Assembly: GCA_905220665.1 (NCBI GenBank)
Contig: CAJNAR010000178.1
Span: 62,001 to 126,000, forward strand
DNA length: 64,000 bases
DNA from: Albugo candida
Taxonomy: Eukaryota; Oomycota; Peronosporomycetes; Albuginales; Albuginaceae
Direction: 5' to 3'
How positions within the stretch are numbered: the first letter of the stretch is position 1; the number at the start of each line of letters is the position of its first letter. The position numbers and the translations under genes were made by a program. The notes beneath the pieces were generated by a model that was given only the letters and a program-made list of their open reading frames with translations, was not told the DNA's origin and made no database searches. Below are positions 23,622 to 34,422 of this stretch, piece by piece.

Positions 23622-25410
23622 TTAAATCGCCATATACGTCGTTTTATTACTGTGCACATGAACTGGATCGTCCAATCGGAATGGTTGCTGAGTTTCCTCT
23701 TTTTGGTACTGTTTTCGTAATTTACCACCAAAAACCGGCTTCAAATACGCTTCATCAAGATCCACCCACAAATTGCGAACGCTTCGACCTCGCAGGAGCG
23801 CTTTTTCTCCTTCCGAAGCTTCATTTACCTGCGGTGCAATGCGATCGTCCAGAGGCTGTTGCCAGATCGGATCCAGCTCACACGATTCCGACGTTCCGCT
23901 CTCAGCAAGTGACCGTGCTTGCGCAGGTGTTTCCTCTGCTTGACCGAGTCCAAGCACCTTCAATAGTGGTCCCGTTGCGGCACCGAATATAACTGTTGTG
24001 AATAAAACGGTGGCAAGTGTGGTGCTTTGTATAACTGCAATGTGATCTTCATGTCCTTTGCGTCCATGCGCGTTCAATGACAACGCAAAAGCAATGGCTC
24101 CACGAGATCCCGAGAACCATATAACTAGCATGTATCGAAAAGGAATCCGTCGACCTTTCTCGCGTCGCCAGCACACATTGGCGATGGTGCATAGTGGAAA
24201 GGTATTGAATGCACGTGACGCCACACACGCTGTAATACTCGCCACAACAAACTTCCAATCCCATACAAATAAGTCGTGATATGCGATGAGACTGACGCCA
24301 AGATAAAAGTAGATAAAGTTTTCAGATAAGAAAGCCATTGTTGATAACAAATGTTTGAACGCAAACGAGCTGGCTTCGGAGATGTTATACATGTGATAAT
24401 GTCGGATAAATACACCGCTGAAGAACACTGCAAGTAAACCGCTCCACTTGCATACGTCCGCGGCAAGATAACATGCATAACAAGATAACAACACGATACA
24501 AATCTCATAGGTTGGATGATGACGCAATGCGACGTCGGAATGCTTCAGTAAGTATGCTGAACCATAACTGATAACTGCTGCTAACGCGACAGAGCCGACA
24601 AAAATGGTAATCAGTCGCATGATGAGTTTGATTTTGGTGGCGATTGTCACTTCTGTGTTGCCTTGAGCCACGAAATCCTGAAAGATGGAAAATAAAACGA
24701 TTGCAACAGCGTCGTTTAATACGCTTTCTCCAAATACCAGGTTAAATAACAAGGAAGGCGCATGACTCTTCTTGAACACAACCAGTGTTGCAACAGGATC
24801 GATTGCAGAAATTAACGCTCCAAATAAGTACGCTTCTGCAGCTGTTAAAGACGTTTCCGTCATGATATGATATTGTCCTGCCCAATATAATAAGAAGCCG
24901 GTCACAAACGTAGCGATCAATGTCCCGATGACGGTTAAGAGAAGGATGGATGCAAAATTCATAAAGAAACCTCTCCCTTGCGTGTTAAATCCAGCTTCCA
25001 GTATGATTGGTGGTAATAAACCATAAAATAAAACTTCAGGGCTCAAACCTGCACTAAGTGCACGCTATCACACAGCAGTGAGTTTATTCAAATTGCCGGT
25101 ATAATATTACAGACGTACCGATTCCGATACAAACGATAAGATGCAGCCACACTACATAAAATACGGTTCACAATCATAATCAATTCACAAAGAAACGCAC
25201 CAAAATGCCTAAAGCGATCGCCCAAGACGAAGTAGAGAATATCGGAGCGGTTTTTTGCCGATCAATTCGATACGCAATAGTCACTAAAGCGAGTTGGATA
25301 AGTGCGCATACTAACAATTCAGCGCTTGCCCATTTCGAATTAACAAAGTCTTCCACGGGAATCTCTGTCGTGTTGGACGCGGAAGCCAGCTTCAAATCAT
25401 TCAACGACAT
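23622..25410 (-). CDS. Na+/H+ exchanger, NHE (CPA1) family
   Basis: Electroneutral cation/proton antiporter controlling cytosolic or organellar pH. The first exon (25410-25189, 74 codons) holds the start and first helices. The main exon starts at about 25064 with SPEVLFYGLLPPIILEAGF, the family's inhibitor-binding helix. It continues with the ion-site segment ALISAIDPVATLVVF, the hallmark FGESVLNDAVAIVLF and SRGAIAFALSLN, then a cytosolic tail of about 110 residues. The total is about 554 residues with one 124-bp intron. Alternatively, two introns of 37 and 54 bp would flank an 11-codon microexon (25151-25119); both options keep the frame. The exon 1 ATG at 25410 is preferred over an upstream TTG. 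The 3' end faces the GPH transporter with an 83-bp gap. Confidence 0.88.
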
Positions 25411-25722
25411 TTCTTCCAAATAAGGCGGTTGGATATTTATGAGATATTCCTACATAACGCAATCACTGCGCTGACATTGCAGAGATAACAGTTATTGCCA
25501 CACTAATATTAACCAAAAGCTATCATCAGTCCATTCTCTCAAATGACAACAGTACATAGCTTCACCTGTCCGCTTCTTCAAGCCCATGCGCCGCCACAAT
25601 GCTTGCGAGGAAACAGTTTCTACATGCATCTCTGATCCGCGCTACACCTTGACGCATTCCTTCCAGTATAGTGTATACCAACCAGTGTATACCTCACACG
25701 AGTGCTTGAGGTTATCTAACCG
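25411..25722. other. Intergenic region between NHE and anoctamin genes
   Basis: Both neighbours are on the minus strand, so this stretch holds the NHE promoter and the anoctamin 3' end. I see no gene or clear motif in it. Confidence 0.4.
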
Positions 25723-28700
25723 CTACCTCTCGTTACATGAGTCATCCTTCCTCACATTCTCAGCGTCTTGTTCCTCGGAAGCTTCCAAGTCGGCGATTTG
25801 TATTGCTTGATCGTGTCGCACCCATCGCGCAGAATCATTGATCGTCAGTGCCAATAGCGCTTTTATTCCCAAGACAATATGCTCCACAATCAGCAGAATC
25901 CATAGACGGAGTACCCACACATTGTCATTCATTTTGTAGAAGCCCTTCAAGAAGAGCTGAACAAACGCATCAAAGTCGACGTGGCACGTGTAGAACAACA
26001 CTGCGCAGTTGACAGCCACAGCTGCAAAGCTCATAAACTCCAAAATGCTCATCAATGTCCTTATTTCACACTCACTTTCAAAAAAAGGTCGCTTCTTCGC
26101 TTGCACACAACTCAAAATGTCGAGCCTCAGCGTGATGACATTTATTCCGAGAGCGAGTAGCGGGCCAAGCGGAAGCACTGACACAAACATTGTGACGTAG
26201 CCAAACTGGAGGATGATTTCCATTTGCTTATCTAATAAAAGGTCGGGTTGACGCATTGCTTCCTGGAGGTACACAGTGACGGGAACAGCTTCATTGTCTT
26301 CAAATTTTGGCCTTCGATCGACCAAGTACCATTTTGTGACCAGAAACGAATATAAAGGAATATGAAAGCCTGCACGTCTCCACTTCAATCGTACAAGAAG
26401 AATCGGCCACAACATTCGTTCCCACACGTACCAAAGCTGTCGAATGCCCATGATAATCACGAGTTGGTTTCGTAAATCAGTCGCATTTCGACGCACAAAG
26501 GCGATCCAAAACAGCGAGAGAAATGCGTTTAGGAATTTGAACCAGAAAAGCTTGGTTGCTAAGACGGACTCACGTTGCCACACGGTCTGATGGTTTTCCC
26601 ATCGCGTCAGTGCAATCGCCACTTTGGTGTAGATTGCGTCCAGGATCATCATACAAACAGCATTACACAAGGGAACTATGTAGGGAGTTCCCGTAAACGG
26701 AATGACCGCGAGCCAGGAATGTAATGCTTTATCGACCGCTCCTGATTGTGTGATGAGAAATATGATGACGACCAAGACAGCCATGAACAGAAGAGCAGGG
26801 AGACCACAGTATATCCGGAAAAGTTGTATTCGTCTTGGGAATGTAATGTCGACGGTACCGAGTGAGATATCAGCGACCTCGAAATCGCCATAGTAATCTG
26901 CCACTTGCTCTTTCCGATTTTGGTGACAACTGCCAAAGTGAATGCAAAGTTCGCTTCGTTTTCGTTTCCAGAACTCTATCACCAGCGTCGCCCACACAGA
27001 TACCAATATGGCGAATAACGGCTCCAGCCATTGAATATGAAACACTGTCCGAAGAAACTGACACAAAATTCCCGGAATCGCAATGAAAAGAAGCCACACA
27101 GTGTAAAATACAACAAACGCGTAGTAAAATGCATGTTTCTCGCCAAAATAATTCGCAAGTGGCCACAGGAAATCGTATGAAAACGATCGATCCTCGAGCA
27201 GCATCTGACGCGCAGTTGTACCTGAAAACGGCTGATAAATTGCTCCGCTGTGTACCATCATTCTGTAGAATAGAGACGCATTATGTCGCTGCGAATGAGA
27301 TGCATCTGAAAAGACCCATTGCCGAAATATACTCTCAATCCCAAAGACATTGTGAAGCGGAAACAATTTGTGGATATTTCGATTGCGTAGATGCTTTTCC
27401 ACGTGCACATCGATTTTCATGATATCGAATACGATCTGTTGTCGCTGTAAAGATGGAAATGGCTGGAATTTGGCTTCTTGAGCGCGTTGATAAGTCGATT
27501 TTTTCTTCGAATTGCGGTGTTTCACATTCAATTGCAAAGTTTCCGCATGTTGCTGTAGGACACCTTCTGTGGCGCCTACCGCAACATACTGTTTTATGGA
27601 CGGTGATGATGTCGAAAGGGAAAAGTGTGCAATGGCGTGTGATTTTAATGGAATCATAAGCAGAGACGGACTTTGTATGCTGGATTCTCGTAATGTCTCC
27701 ATCAAAGAGCTTTTGAAATTCGTTTCGAAAGAGAATATCAGGATAAATTCCACATTTGCCTTTTTGTAGAATGTTTGTGAACGTTCAGCACTTTTATGTT
27801 CAACTTCAACCTTGGGGTCCATTAATAAAGATGGAAAGGAATGATCGAATAGGGAGCGAATTGGATCTTTTGCTATTTGAATAAGACAAAGACCGTCACT
27901 ATTACAGTGTTCTAACTCCCACGAAAGACTGACTGCCGAAAGAGTGTTTGTCAGCAGTTGAACTGTATCGAATTGTCGTGCCATTGTAGCGACAAAAAGC
28001 GGTGAATCTCGATTGTGATTCAGCCATCCCTTTTTCAAATAAGATAGCGCGTGTAAGATATGCCTTTTCGTGTTTTGATCGTGCGCATTGGCGCCCCTGA
28101 AGTCGAGTTTTCCGTGCGGCGCGATTGCATTCGTTTTGCGTTTGCGAGTAGTTTGCCTGTTATTGGCTAAAACACGATCCAGTAAAAGTCTCAGAATTTC
28201 CACCTCTCCACGCTCTGCTGCTGTGTGAATCACGGATTGGCTTTTATTCTCTTCACATGAACATGTGTGCAGGGGAGAAATACAAACCGTTATGATTGAC
28301 TCAATATCGCTTTCGAATATCTGATTGGCTAAATTAGCACTCTTGTATTTCACCCAATTACGTTTCCTTATTTTGAATTGCATCTGTAAAAGCGCTGAAA
28401 CAGAGCGAGTCATCCCGAAGCACGCGGTCCAATACAGCAAGTGCTGGCCATAGCGTAGAATATCAATACATGTGAATCCATTGCGTAGTACCGGCTCTAA
28501 ATGCCGTCGGTAGTGATGGTTTTTCCGAATGATCTCGTGTGGCAATCTCGCGCCCATTTCTTTGGCGTACTGAATCCATTGTGCCCCATTTTCAATGAAT
28601 TCATTCGCTAGTACATCAATCACACGGACTGGATCAAGCCGAGAGCGCCAAGCCTCTATCTCTGAAAGCTGAAATTTATCAGCAGAGTTTTTTTGCTGCT

Positions 28701-29502
28701 GTACTTTTCCCCTTAGACAGCTCCATTTCTTTTCATATGAAATCGCTCGTCGTCCTGCAACATCAACCGGATACATTCCGTCAACATCGCGTAACAGCGG
28801 AATGCTTCGCTGCGACTTTCCGAGTGCCTTTGGCTTCCGACTTGATCCAAGATGTGCGTTCATGTCCAAGAGGATAGAAGTTTGTTCATGATTCCCATTA
28901 AACGCACTCCAATGCAATGGTGTCCATCTATTCGTGTATTTGGGCACATTCGGCTGATCACCATAATAAAGGAGCTGCTTTGTGATTTCAATTCCATCAT
29001 CAACGTGCTGATTCGTACAGCCACAACCAAAGCAACTGATACACTGTAGTGGCGTATTTCCAAACATATCTAGCGATTTTGCGTCAAGTAACGTGTCTGG
29101 CGGTATACAATAGCATTCTGGAAGCTGAATAGTTGCAAGCGGAACGAGCACATTATCGTGCAAAGTTAACCGTACCTGAAAGAGTTGCTTAACATTATAC
29201 GAGTTATGCGGATACATTATAAACGCGAACGGCGATAGAAAAGCTACGGTTTGCTCCATCGAATACGACGGGAAGAAGACGTCACAGGATTCTCCGAGGA
29301 GAAGTCGCACAATGTTCATTTGCCCGCCGATGCACGCTGCATGTAAAGGACTGCGTCCTGCAATGCCTTTTGTGATCAAAATATCACTTGATGGAGGCCG
29401 TAAGGACTGAGACGGATCGATTCGGTCAAAGGTGGAGCCGTACAGTATGATCTCAAGGACACGCTCTTCATTTCCATTTTCGCAAGCTTCGAATAGATCC
29501 AT
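25723..29502 (-). CDS. Ankyrin-repeat anoctamin (TMEM16) protein, 1259 aa
   Basis: Anoctamins are Ca2+-activated lipid scramblases or ion channels. The N-terminal half carries dispersed ankyrin repeats: GRSPLHAACIGGQMNIVRLL, RWTPLHWSAFNGNHEQ, SVIHTAAERGEVEILRLLL and SPLFVATMARQFDTVQLL. From about residue 784 an anoctamin core begins with FGEKHAFYYAFVVFYTVW and LFAILVSVWATLVIEFWKRK, typical of the anoctamin-8/10 type, followed by several helices. A FPLHN segment before it also fits that subgroup. The ATG at 29502 is chosen over an upstream TTG. A charged, acidic C-terminal tail ends the protein. No intron is needed. The ankyrin fusion could tether the channel to a partner protein; that is inference. 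Confidence 0.88.
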   Translation of the reverse strand: MDLFEACENGNEERVLEIILYGSTFDRIDPSQSLRPPSSDILITKGIAGRSPLHAACIGGQMNIVRLLLGESCDVFFPSYSMEQTVAFLSPFAFIMYPHNSYNVKQLFQVRLTLHDNVLVPLATIQLPECYCIPPDTLLDAKSLDMFGNTPLQCISCFGCGCTNQHVDDGIEITKQLLYYGDQPNVPKYTNRWTPLHWSAFNGNHEQTSILLDMNAHLGSSRKPKALGKSQRSIPLLRDVDGMYPVDVAGRRAISYEKKWSCLRGKVQQQKNSADKFQLSEIEAWRSRLDPVRVIDVLANEFIENGAQWIQYAKEMGARLPHEIIRKNHHYRRHLEPVLRNGFTCIDILRYGQHLLYWTACFGMTRSVSALLQMQFKIRKRNWVKYKSANLANQIFESDIESIITVCISPLHTCSCEENKSQSVIHTAAERGEVEILRLLLDRVLANNRQTTRKRKTNAIAPHGKLDFRGANAHDQNTKRHILHALSYLKKGWLNHNRDSPLFVATMARQFDTVQLLTNTLSAVSLSWELEHCNSDGLCLIQIAKDPIRSLFDHSFPSLLMDPKVEVEHKSAERSQTFYKKANVEFILIFSFETNFKSSLMETLRESSIQSPSLLMIPLKSHAIAHFSLSTSSPSIKQYVAVGATEGVLQQHAETLQLNVKHRNSKKKSTYQRAQEAKFQPFPSLQRQQIVFDIMKIDVHVEKHLRNRNIHKLFPLHNVFGIESIFRQWVFSDASHSQRHNASLFYRMMVHSGAIYQPFSGTTARQMLLEDRSFSYDFLWPLANYFGEKHAFYYAFVVFYTVWLLFIAIPGILCQFLRTVFHIQWLEPLFAILVSVWATLVIEFWKRKRSELCIHFGSCHQNRKEQVADYYGDFEVADISLGTVDITFPRRIQLFRIYCGLPALLFMAVLVVIIFLITQSGAVDKALHSWLAVIPFTGTPYIVPLCNAVCMMILDAIYTKVAIALTRWENHQTVWQRESVLATKLFWFKFLNAFLSLFWIAFVRRNATDLRNQLVIIMGIRQLWYVWERMLWPILLVRLKWRRAGFHIPLYSFLVTKWYLVDRRPKFEDNEAVPVTVYLQEAMRQPDLLLDKQMEIILQFGYVTMFVSVLPLGPLLALGINVITLRLDILSCVQAKKRPFFESECEIRTLMSILEFMSFAAVAVNCAVLFYTCHVDFDAFVQLFLKGFYKMNDNVWVLRLWILLIVEHIVLGIKALLALTINDSARWVRHDQAIQIADLEASEEQDAENVRKDDSCNER

Positions 29503-29902
29503 CGTAAGGTTTTCCGAACGTACTCTTGCCAAGTGTTAGGTACGGTAAGTACGATGCTGCGCTTCGGGTACCCCTCTTCAGTCATTACTAACAAGAAAGA
29601 AGAGGCAGACAATACTTACACGCAATAAAAATGAAAACAGTCAATTCGTCGCGTGGCATTGGTGGTTGATGACACTACAGAGCTGTTTTCCCGATATGAG
29701 AAGAAGGCAAAACAATTGATTCTGTACAGTACGTCAAGTGGAATAAATAAATTAACTTCAGATTTTAAGGGATCATATCGCGTGGGAATCCTCGGACGTG
29801 GCGCACATATCAGGGTATCAGATTTGCTGAACCGACCCATTTTTACGTACAACATTCTGTGTATCATCAATCAGTGACTGGAGTTTTGCAGAGTCCAAAA
29901 GG
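29503..29902. other. Divergent promoter region between anoctamin and ABC genes
   Basis: The flanking genes diverge, so both promoters must lie here. An open stretch at 29653-29877 on the plus strand has no ATG and could only be part of a spliced exon. I see no homology for it. Confidence 0.4.
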
Positions 29903-32689
29903 ATGGATATCGATTCCACAAAACGATCAACAACATCGACGATTGCTTCGAATGCGACTGTGATTAGCGCGCAAAACTCCACAGCAAATAAAAAGCGATT
30001 ATATTATTTGCGTCTTATCGATTCGCGAAAATGGCATTATTCCGAAACATTTGCATTATTTATGGACTTTTTTACCCAATTGTTAACCATTTCCTTCACT
30101 TTTAAAGACAATTTCGCCAATGGCGTTGGCCCTCAAGGATCACGACTGTTTTCGGCATTATTGATGCTTTGCTACTTTATTGATATGGGTATTCGAGTAC
30201 TTGGACTTCGATCAGCCTTATTTCGATCGCATTCTAACGTGGCCGACCTCGTATGTCTATCATGTATGGTCGTAATACTTGGCGTACGATTTATTGCAAC
30301 ATCCTCTCAATTTCAGTTATGGTTGATATTAACATATATGGTACTGGTAGCATTTCGACTGATCCTGAAACCACGTGCGCGTATATTTTCGAAAAAACTA
30401 CATAAATTCAGGAGACATGGGGATGAGATTCGGATCTCTATTCAATCCTTGCGAGCGTCATTGGCTCGTATTCCAGGAATATCGGCTCTAGCGATCGAGA
30501 TGATGGAAACTGATCTCGTCATAATCTGTGGTAGGCAAGAAGGTGATATGACGCGTAACGAGTTGATTCAAATTCTAGAACGAGCATTACATTATCGGCC
30601 ACATAATCTATCCGCAACCGAATTTCTATCGCATTTACGTGACATAGATGCTTCCAGCAAAGTCGTATATGGAATGCTGGATGTCGTACGCAGTACGCTT
30701 TGGCATTGGTCCAACCAGAGCGCGGATCTCATGTGGTGTATACTGGTTGTATGCGTGAATGCGTCTATCAGTCCCTTGCTAGCGTTCTTTCTGGATCACC
30801 TTTCCGTCGCATTCGAGTCTTTAGTGGATGAGAAACTCCAAGTTGATGTGTCGAGACTTCATTTTGGAATATTTGGTATTCTTGGGATTTGTCTACCATT
30901 TGTCCTAGGCGACTACGCTATTGGATATTTCCAGTCCAAGATGATCTCAAAGGCCACCGAAAGACTACAAACGTTCTTATTGAATATCATTCTTCAGCAA
31001 AATACAAGTTTCTTTGCGGAGCGATCAGAAGGCGATCTCAATAATCTGTTCTCCAGCGATATCGCACGCGTCAACGCATTGTGGCAAGCAGTGTTTTGGA
31101 ATTTTCTCAACCCATTGGTGGCGGTGCTATTTGGTTTTGGATACGCTCTCTTGATGAATTACAAACTGGGGATAATGGCGTTTGCATTTGCAGCCGTACT
31201 GCTGTCCAGTGGACCACAAGGTTTTGCTTCTCAGCGGTCTAAAGAATTCGGATCAAAAAATGCGTTTGTGGCTGCTGAGTTTCAAAATGCGATTGCGTGT
31301 CACAAAGTGATTCGCGCATACGCAATTCAAGCCCCTTTGATGGAACGTTTTGAAACAAATTGTATACAGTTGCGTAAAAATCAGTTTTTGAAAGACTTTT
31401 GGTCCAGCGCGGTTCAAATATACATCGAGTCGGCCATGTACATTTTCACTTCGATCATGATGGCGTCGCTAGCGATGGATGTTTGGCATGGAAATATAAC
31501 TGCGGGTCGTTTCTTTGGCTTCGTGACGCTGCTAAGTCGCGTTTCAACGCCAGTGACCGTTCTTGGCGGTTTTATGCGTGTGGCAATCGGCAATGCCAGT
31601 AGTCTTCAGCGGCTGGACGACATCATCGTTGGGCTTGGAGACCAAGATTCTAGAGGAGATGACCTACCAAGACTGCCTCGAATGAAACAAGCATTGACGG
31701 TGGATCGACTTGCTTTCACGTACGATTCCACTTCTGACATTTACGTGCTCGATGGAGTCTCTGCAGTGTTTGCTTTGGGCACCTACAACTGCATTGTGGG
31801 GTCGTCCGGGTGTGGGAAAAGCACATTTCTCTCGTGTTTGATGCAATTTCAGGACGTATCAGGCGGGTGCATTCGTCTTGATGGACTTGATGTTTACAAT
31901 TTCTCCAAAGAATCATTTATGCGGCAAACAGCGGTGGTGTTTCAAGATGGAGGAATACTTAACGGAACCATATACGATAACATCCGTTATGGTAATGTTA
32001 ACGCAAGTGACGAAGAATGCGAGCAAGCAGCACGATTGGCTGAATGTATGTTCATCCAAGAGCTTGTAAATGGCTTTCATACAATAATCGGACAACATGC
32101 GACTTGCAATTTAAGTGGAGGACAAGCCCAACGCATTTGTTTGGCACGAGCGCTTTGTCGCAAGCCGAGGATCTTACTATTGGATGAAGCGACTAGCGCA
32201 TTGGATCCGGAAACAGAGGCGTCTATCATTGGAACACTTGAAAAGCTAACGAAACAAATACAAACGACAATCATTTCAGTGACACATCGCTTGTCGACGA
32301 CAGTGAATGCGAATCAAATTTTAGTTTTGGATCGAGGAAAAGTCGCAGAGATTGGGCGGTACGAAACATTGATTGATCGCGGCGGTTTGTTCTATGAAAT
32401 GGTACACACCACCGAGGAATCGTCGATGTTGCCCAATCAGATGAGAAAAAAGTACTCGTTTCGGATGCAGGCTCCTGTAAATAGTGTGGTTGCGTTACAG
32501 CAATTTACGCAAAATCTGGAGAATCGAGCCGCTGAATCGAATCGTCGCTCGCAATCTGTCACATCATGGCAAGGACACTCGGCGCGAGTGGTTAATGAGT
32601 TTCGCTCACGCCGCAGCACACTCGATTCTAATCACGTGCATCTCAGCAAGAAAGGAGGAAAAGAAGATGATCGATATTTCATGATTTAA
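29903..32689 (+). CDS. ABC half-transporter (ABCB-like) with N-terminal membrane extension, 928 aa
   Basis: An ATP-driven exporter subunit expected to act as a dimer. The nucleotide-binding domain is complete: Walker A GSSGCGKST at about residue 632, Q-loop FQDGG, signature LSGGQAQR at about 736, Walker B ILLLDEATSALD at about 756 and switch histidine in THR at about 793. A six-helix exporter membrane domain precedes it (about 270-580). The first 170 residues form an extra module of about four hydrophobic segments. The last runs into a basic stretch (FRLILKPRARIFSKKLHKFR), resembling an S1-S4 voltage sensor. A cytosolic linker joins the two parts. The ATG follows AAAAGG at 29903, and no intron is needed. 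Substrate is unknown; the C-terminal tail is serine- and arginine-rich. Confidence 0.88.
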   Translation: MDIDSTKRSTTSTIASNATVISAQNSTANKKRLYYLRLIDSRKWHYSETFALFMDFFTQLLTISFTFKDNFANGVGPQGSRLFSALLMLCYFIDMGIRVLGLRSALFRSHSNVADLVCLSCMVVILGVRFIATSSQFQLWLILTYMVLVAFRLILKPRARIFSKKLHKFRRHGDEIRISIQSLRASLARIPGISALAIEMMETDLVIICGRQEGDMTRNELIQILERALHYRPHNLSATEFLSHLRDIDASSKVVYGMLDVVRSTLWHWSNQSADLMWCILVVCVNASISPLLAFFLDHLSVAFESLVDEKLQVDVSRLHFGIFGILGICLPFVLGDYAIGYFQSKMISKATERLQTFLLNIILQQNTSFFAERSEGDLNNLFSSDIARVNALWQAVFWNFLNPLVAVLFGFGYALLMNYKLGIMAFAFAAVLLSSGPQGFASQRSKEFGSKNAFVAAEFQNAIACHKVIRAYAIQAPLMERFETNCIQLRKNQFLKDFWSSAVQIYIESAMYIFTSIMMASLAMDVWHGNITAGRFFGFVTLLSRVSTPVTVLGGFMRVAIGNASSLQRLDDIIVGLGDQDSRGDDLPRLPRMKQALTVDRLAFTYDSTSDIYVLDGVSAVFALGTYNCIVGSSGCGKSTFLSCLMQFQDVSGGCIRLDGLDVYNFSKESFMRQTAVVFQDGGILNGTIYDNIRYGNVNASDEECEQAARLAECMFIQELVNGFHTIIGQHATCNLSGGQAQRICLARALCRKPRILLLDEATSALDPETEASIIGTLEKLTKQIQTTIISVTHRLSTTVNANQILVLDRGKVAEIGRYETLIDRGGLFYEMVHTTEESSMLPNQMRKKYSFRMQAPVNSVVALQQFTQNLENRAAESNRRSQSVTSWQGHSARVVNEFRSRRSTLDSNHVHLSKKGGKEDDRYFMI

Positions 32690-33013
32690 AGCGAGTATAT
32701 TAATGTAATTACTAGAAGACACGTGTCTCCTTTCTAAACGTGAGCTGCATCTCCGTCGTCAAAACCAACTTCAACTGTAGTTCTAAATACTTGCGAGTGA
32801 CTTAAATATCGAACCTTACACACTTTCCTTCGACTGAACATCATTCTAATTGTCAAAGGCAACTTCAACCAACTTGATATAATTCTGTAAATGCTGAAAA
32901 GATTGCGTGTATCAGTTGAATGACTAAACCTTTTACCCTTCAACTTTATCCAATGACAATCATTCTCCGACTGTCATACGTCAATTTTCAATCATTTCTC
33001 AATTTTGCATCTG
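32690..33013. other. Intergenic region between ABC and first MFS gene
   Basis: No gene is seen in these 324 bp. A short upstream exon of the MFS gene cannot be excluded, because its predicted N terminus is shorter than that of its paralogue at 35803. Confidence 0.4.
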
Positions 33014-34363
33014 ATGCAAACGTCCGCCAATTCGCTTTGGGCGCCGAAATTATTGTACGCAGTCGGATCTGCGGGACAGTCGGCATTAGTCAATTATATC
33101 GCCATTTATTACCAGCACGTAGTACACTTTTCGGAGTGGGAAATTGGCATTTTACAAACGCTTCCGTGTGTTTGTGCGATCCTTTCGCCGCCTATTTGGG
33201 GAGCGATCGCGGATTACTTTAATGACCAGAGAATGATTCACAACGTATGTGCAATTGGAAGTGCGCTGCTCTTATTCAGTATTTCATATTTCAAGACTTT
33301 TGGAGTGGGAGTCCTTTGTATTGTGACAATTGGCAATTTCCTGGCAGCGCCGTGCGGTTCCCTCCAGGATCACGCTGTGTTACACATGCTCGAGAAAACT
33401 GGGGGAGAGTATGGAAAACAGCGCTTATTTGGAGCAATTGGGTGGGGGGTTGGCGCGTATGTGGTCTCCATCTTGGTGCAGTATTACGGACTGCATGCGG
33501 CATTTTATGTATATCTCGTACTCATGTTACTCTCTGTGGCTATTTTGCAGCAAATTCCGCCGGTTAAAGGTGAGACATTAAAGTCGCCTTCGTCTGTGCA
33601 AATTTATGGTGAAGACGACGGATTGCTTCCGAAGGAGACGGACACAACGGGACAATCAGTACCAATCACCATGCAATTCTGGAATCTCGTACGTTATCAG
33701 AAAGATGTGCTGGTTCTTCTTGTGGTCATATTCCTCATGGGACTTATGTTTGGTGTCTTAAGTAGTTATCTGACAATGTTTCTATTCAATTTAAGTGGTG
33801 GAAATTCACAAATTGTAGGAATTGCAATTGTTTGTGAGACCATTTCGGAATTGCCGGCTTTTTTCTTCTCTCAACAATTGATTGATCGATTCGGTGTTGT
33901 GATGGTGTTGGTTGCCTCGACATTGGGCTACGGCATTCGCATCACGTTTTATTGGCTCATGACGAATGCGTGGACAGCTATTCCGCTGGAACTGCTGCAT
34001 GGAGTTACATTTGGATTGTCGTGGGCAGCATGCACTCAATACATTTTCACATCGGCACCTGTGGGCTTGGAAGGTTCCATGATGGGAATCCTCAATGCTG
34101 TGCAAAATGGACTCGGAAGGGGAGCTGGAACGTTAATCGGTGGAATCTTGTATCAGAAGTACTCTCCTCAATTTATGTGGATGATCACCGATATTGGCGT
34201 TCCTCTTACCTTTCTCGGACTTTTAGTATTTGCATTCATTCGTGCATCGCCTCGAGGCAAACTCGGGACAAAACAGGAAAGGCAAATGCAAATGACTGAA
34301 TGTGCACAAATTTTGTCCCCATACACGGCGCATGAGCAGTCAATTTTCAAAGAATTGCATTGA
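33014..34363 (+). CDS. MFS transporter, LacY/MFS_1-like, copy 1
   Basis: A twelve-helix secondary transporter of about 449 residues. WGAIADYF in the helix 2-3 loop is the MFS motif A analogue, and GGEYGKQRLFGAIGWGVGAY is characteristic of the MFS_1-like/nucleoside-H+ symporter group. It is paralogous along its length to the gene at 35803-37248 (both have SAGQSALVNY, QTLPCVCA, VLSSYLTMFLFNLSGGN or close variants). The first ATG of the frame (33014) is used; the paralogue has about 30 further residues upstream, so a short first exon may be missed. The two paralogues flank a homocysteine S-methyltransferase gene. The substrate is not deducible from the sequence. Confidence 0.85.
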   Translation: MQTSANSLWAPKLLYAVGSAGQSALVNYIAIYYQHVVHFSEWEIGILQTLPCVCAILSPPIWGAIADYFNDQRMIHNVCAIGSALLLFSISYFKTFGVGVLCIVTIGNFLAAPCGSLQDHAVLHMLEKTGGEYGKQRLFGAIGWGVGAYVVSILVQYYGLHAAFYVYLVLMLLSVAILQQIPPVKGETLKSPSSVQIYGEDDGLLPKETDTTGQSVPITMQFWNLVRYQKDVLVLLVVIFLMGLMFGVLSSYLTMFLFNLSGGNSQIVGIAIVCETISELPAFFFSQQLIDRFGVVMVLVASTLGYGIRITFYWLMTNAWTAIPLELLHGVTFGLSWAACTQYIFTSAPVGLEGSMMGILNAVQNGLGRGAGTLIGGILYQKYSPQFMWMITDIGVPLTFLGLLVFAFIRASPRGKLGTKQERQMQMTECAQILSPYTAHEQSIFKELH

Positions 34364-34422
34364 CACTTTTTTGAACAAAAAACGCAAAATTTTGGTTGTA
34401 TTCAGCATTCAAATAATTTCTT

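Noticed and set aside
29653..29877. 74-codon open frame between the anoctamin and ABC genes
   Set aside because: It contains no ATG, starts only from GTG, and resembles nothing I recognise. It could be part of a spliced exon but cannot be supported.
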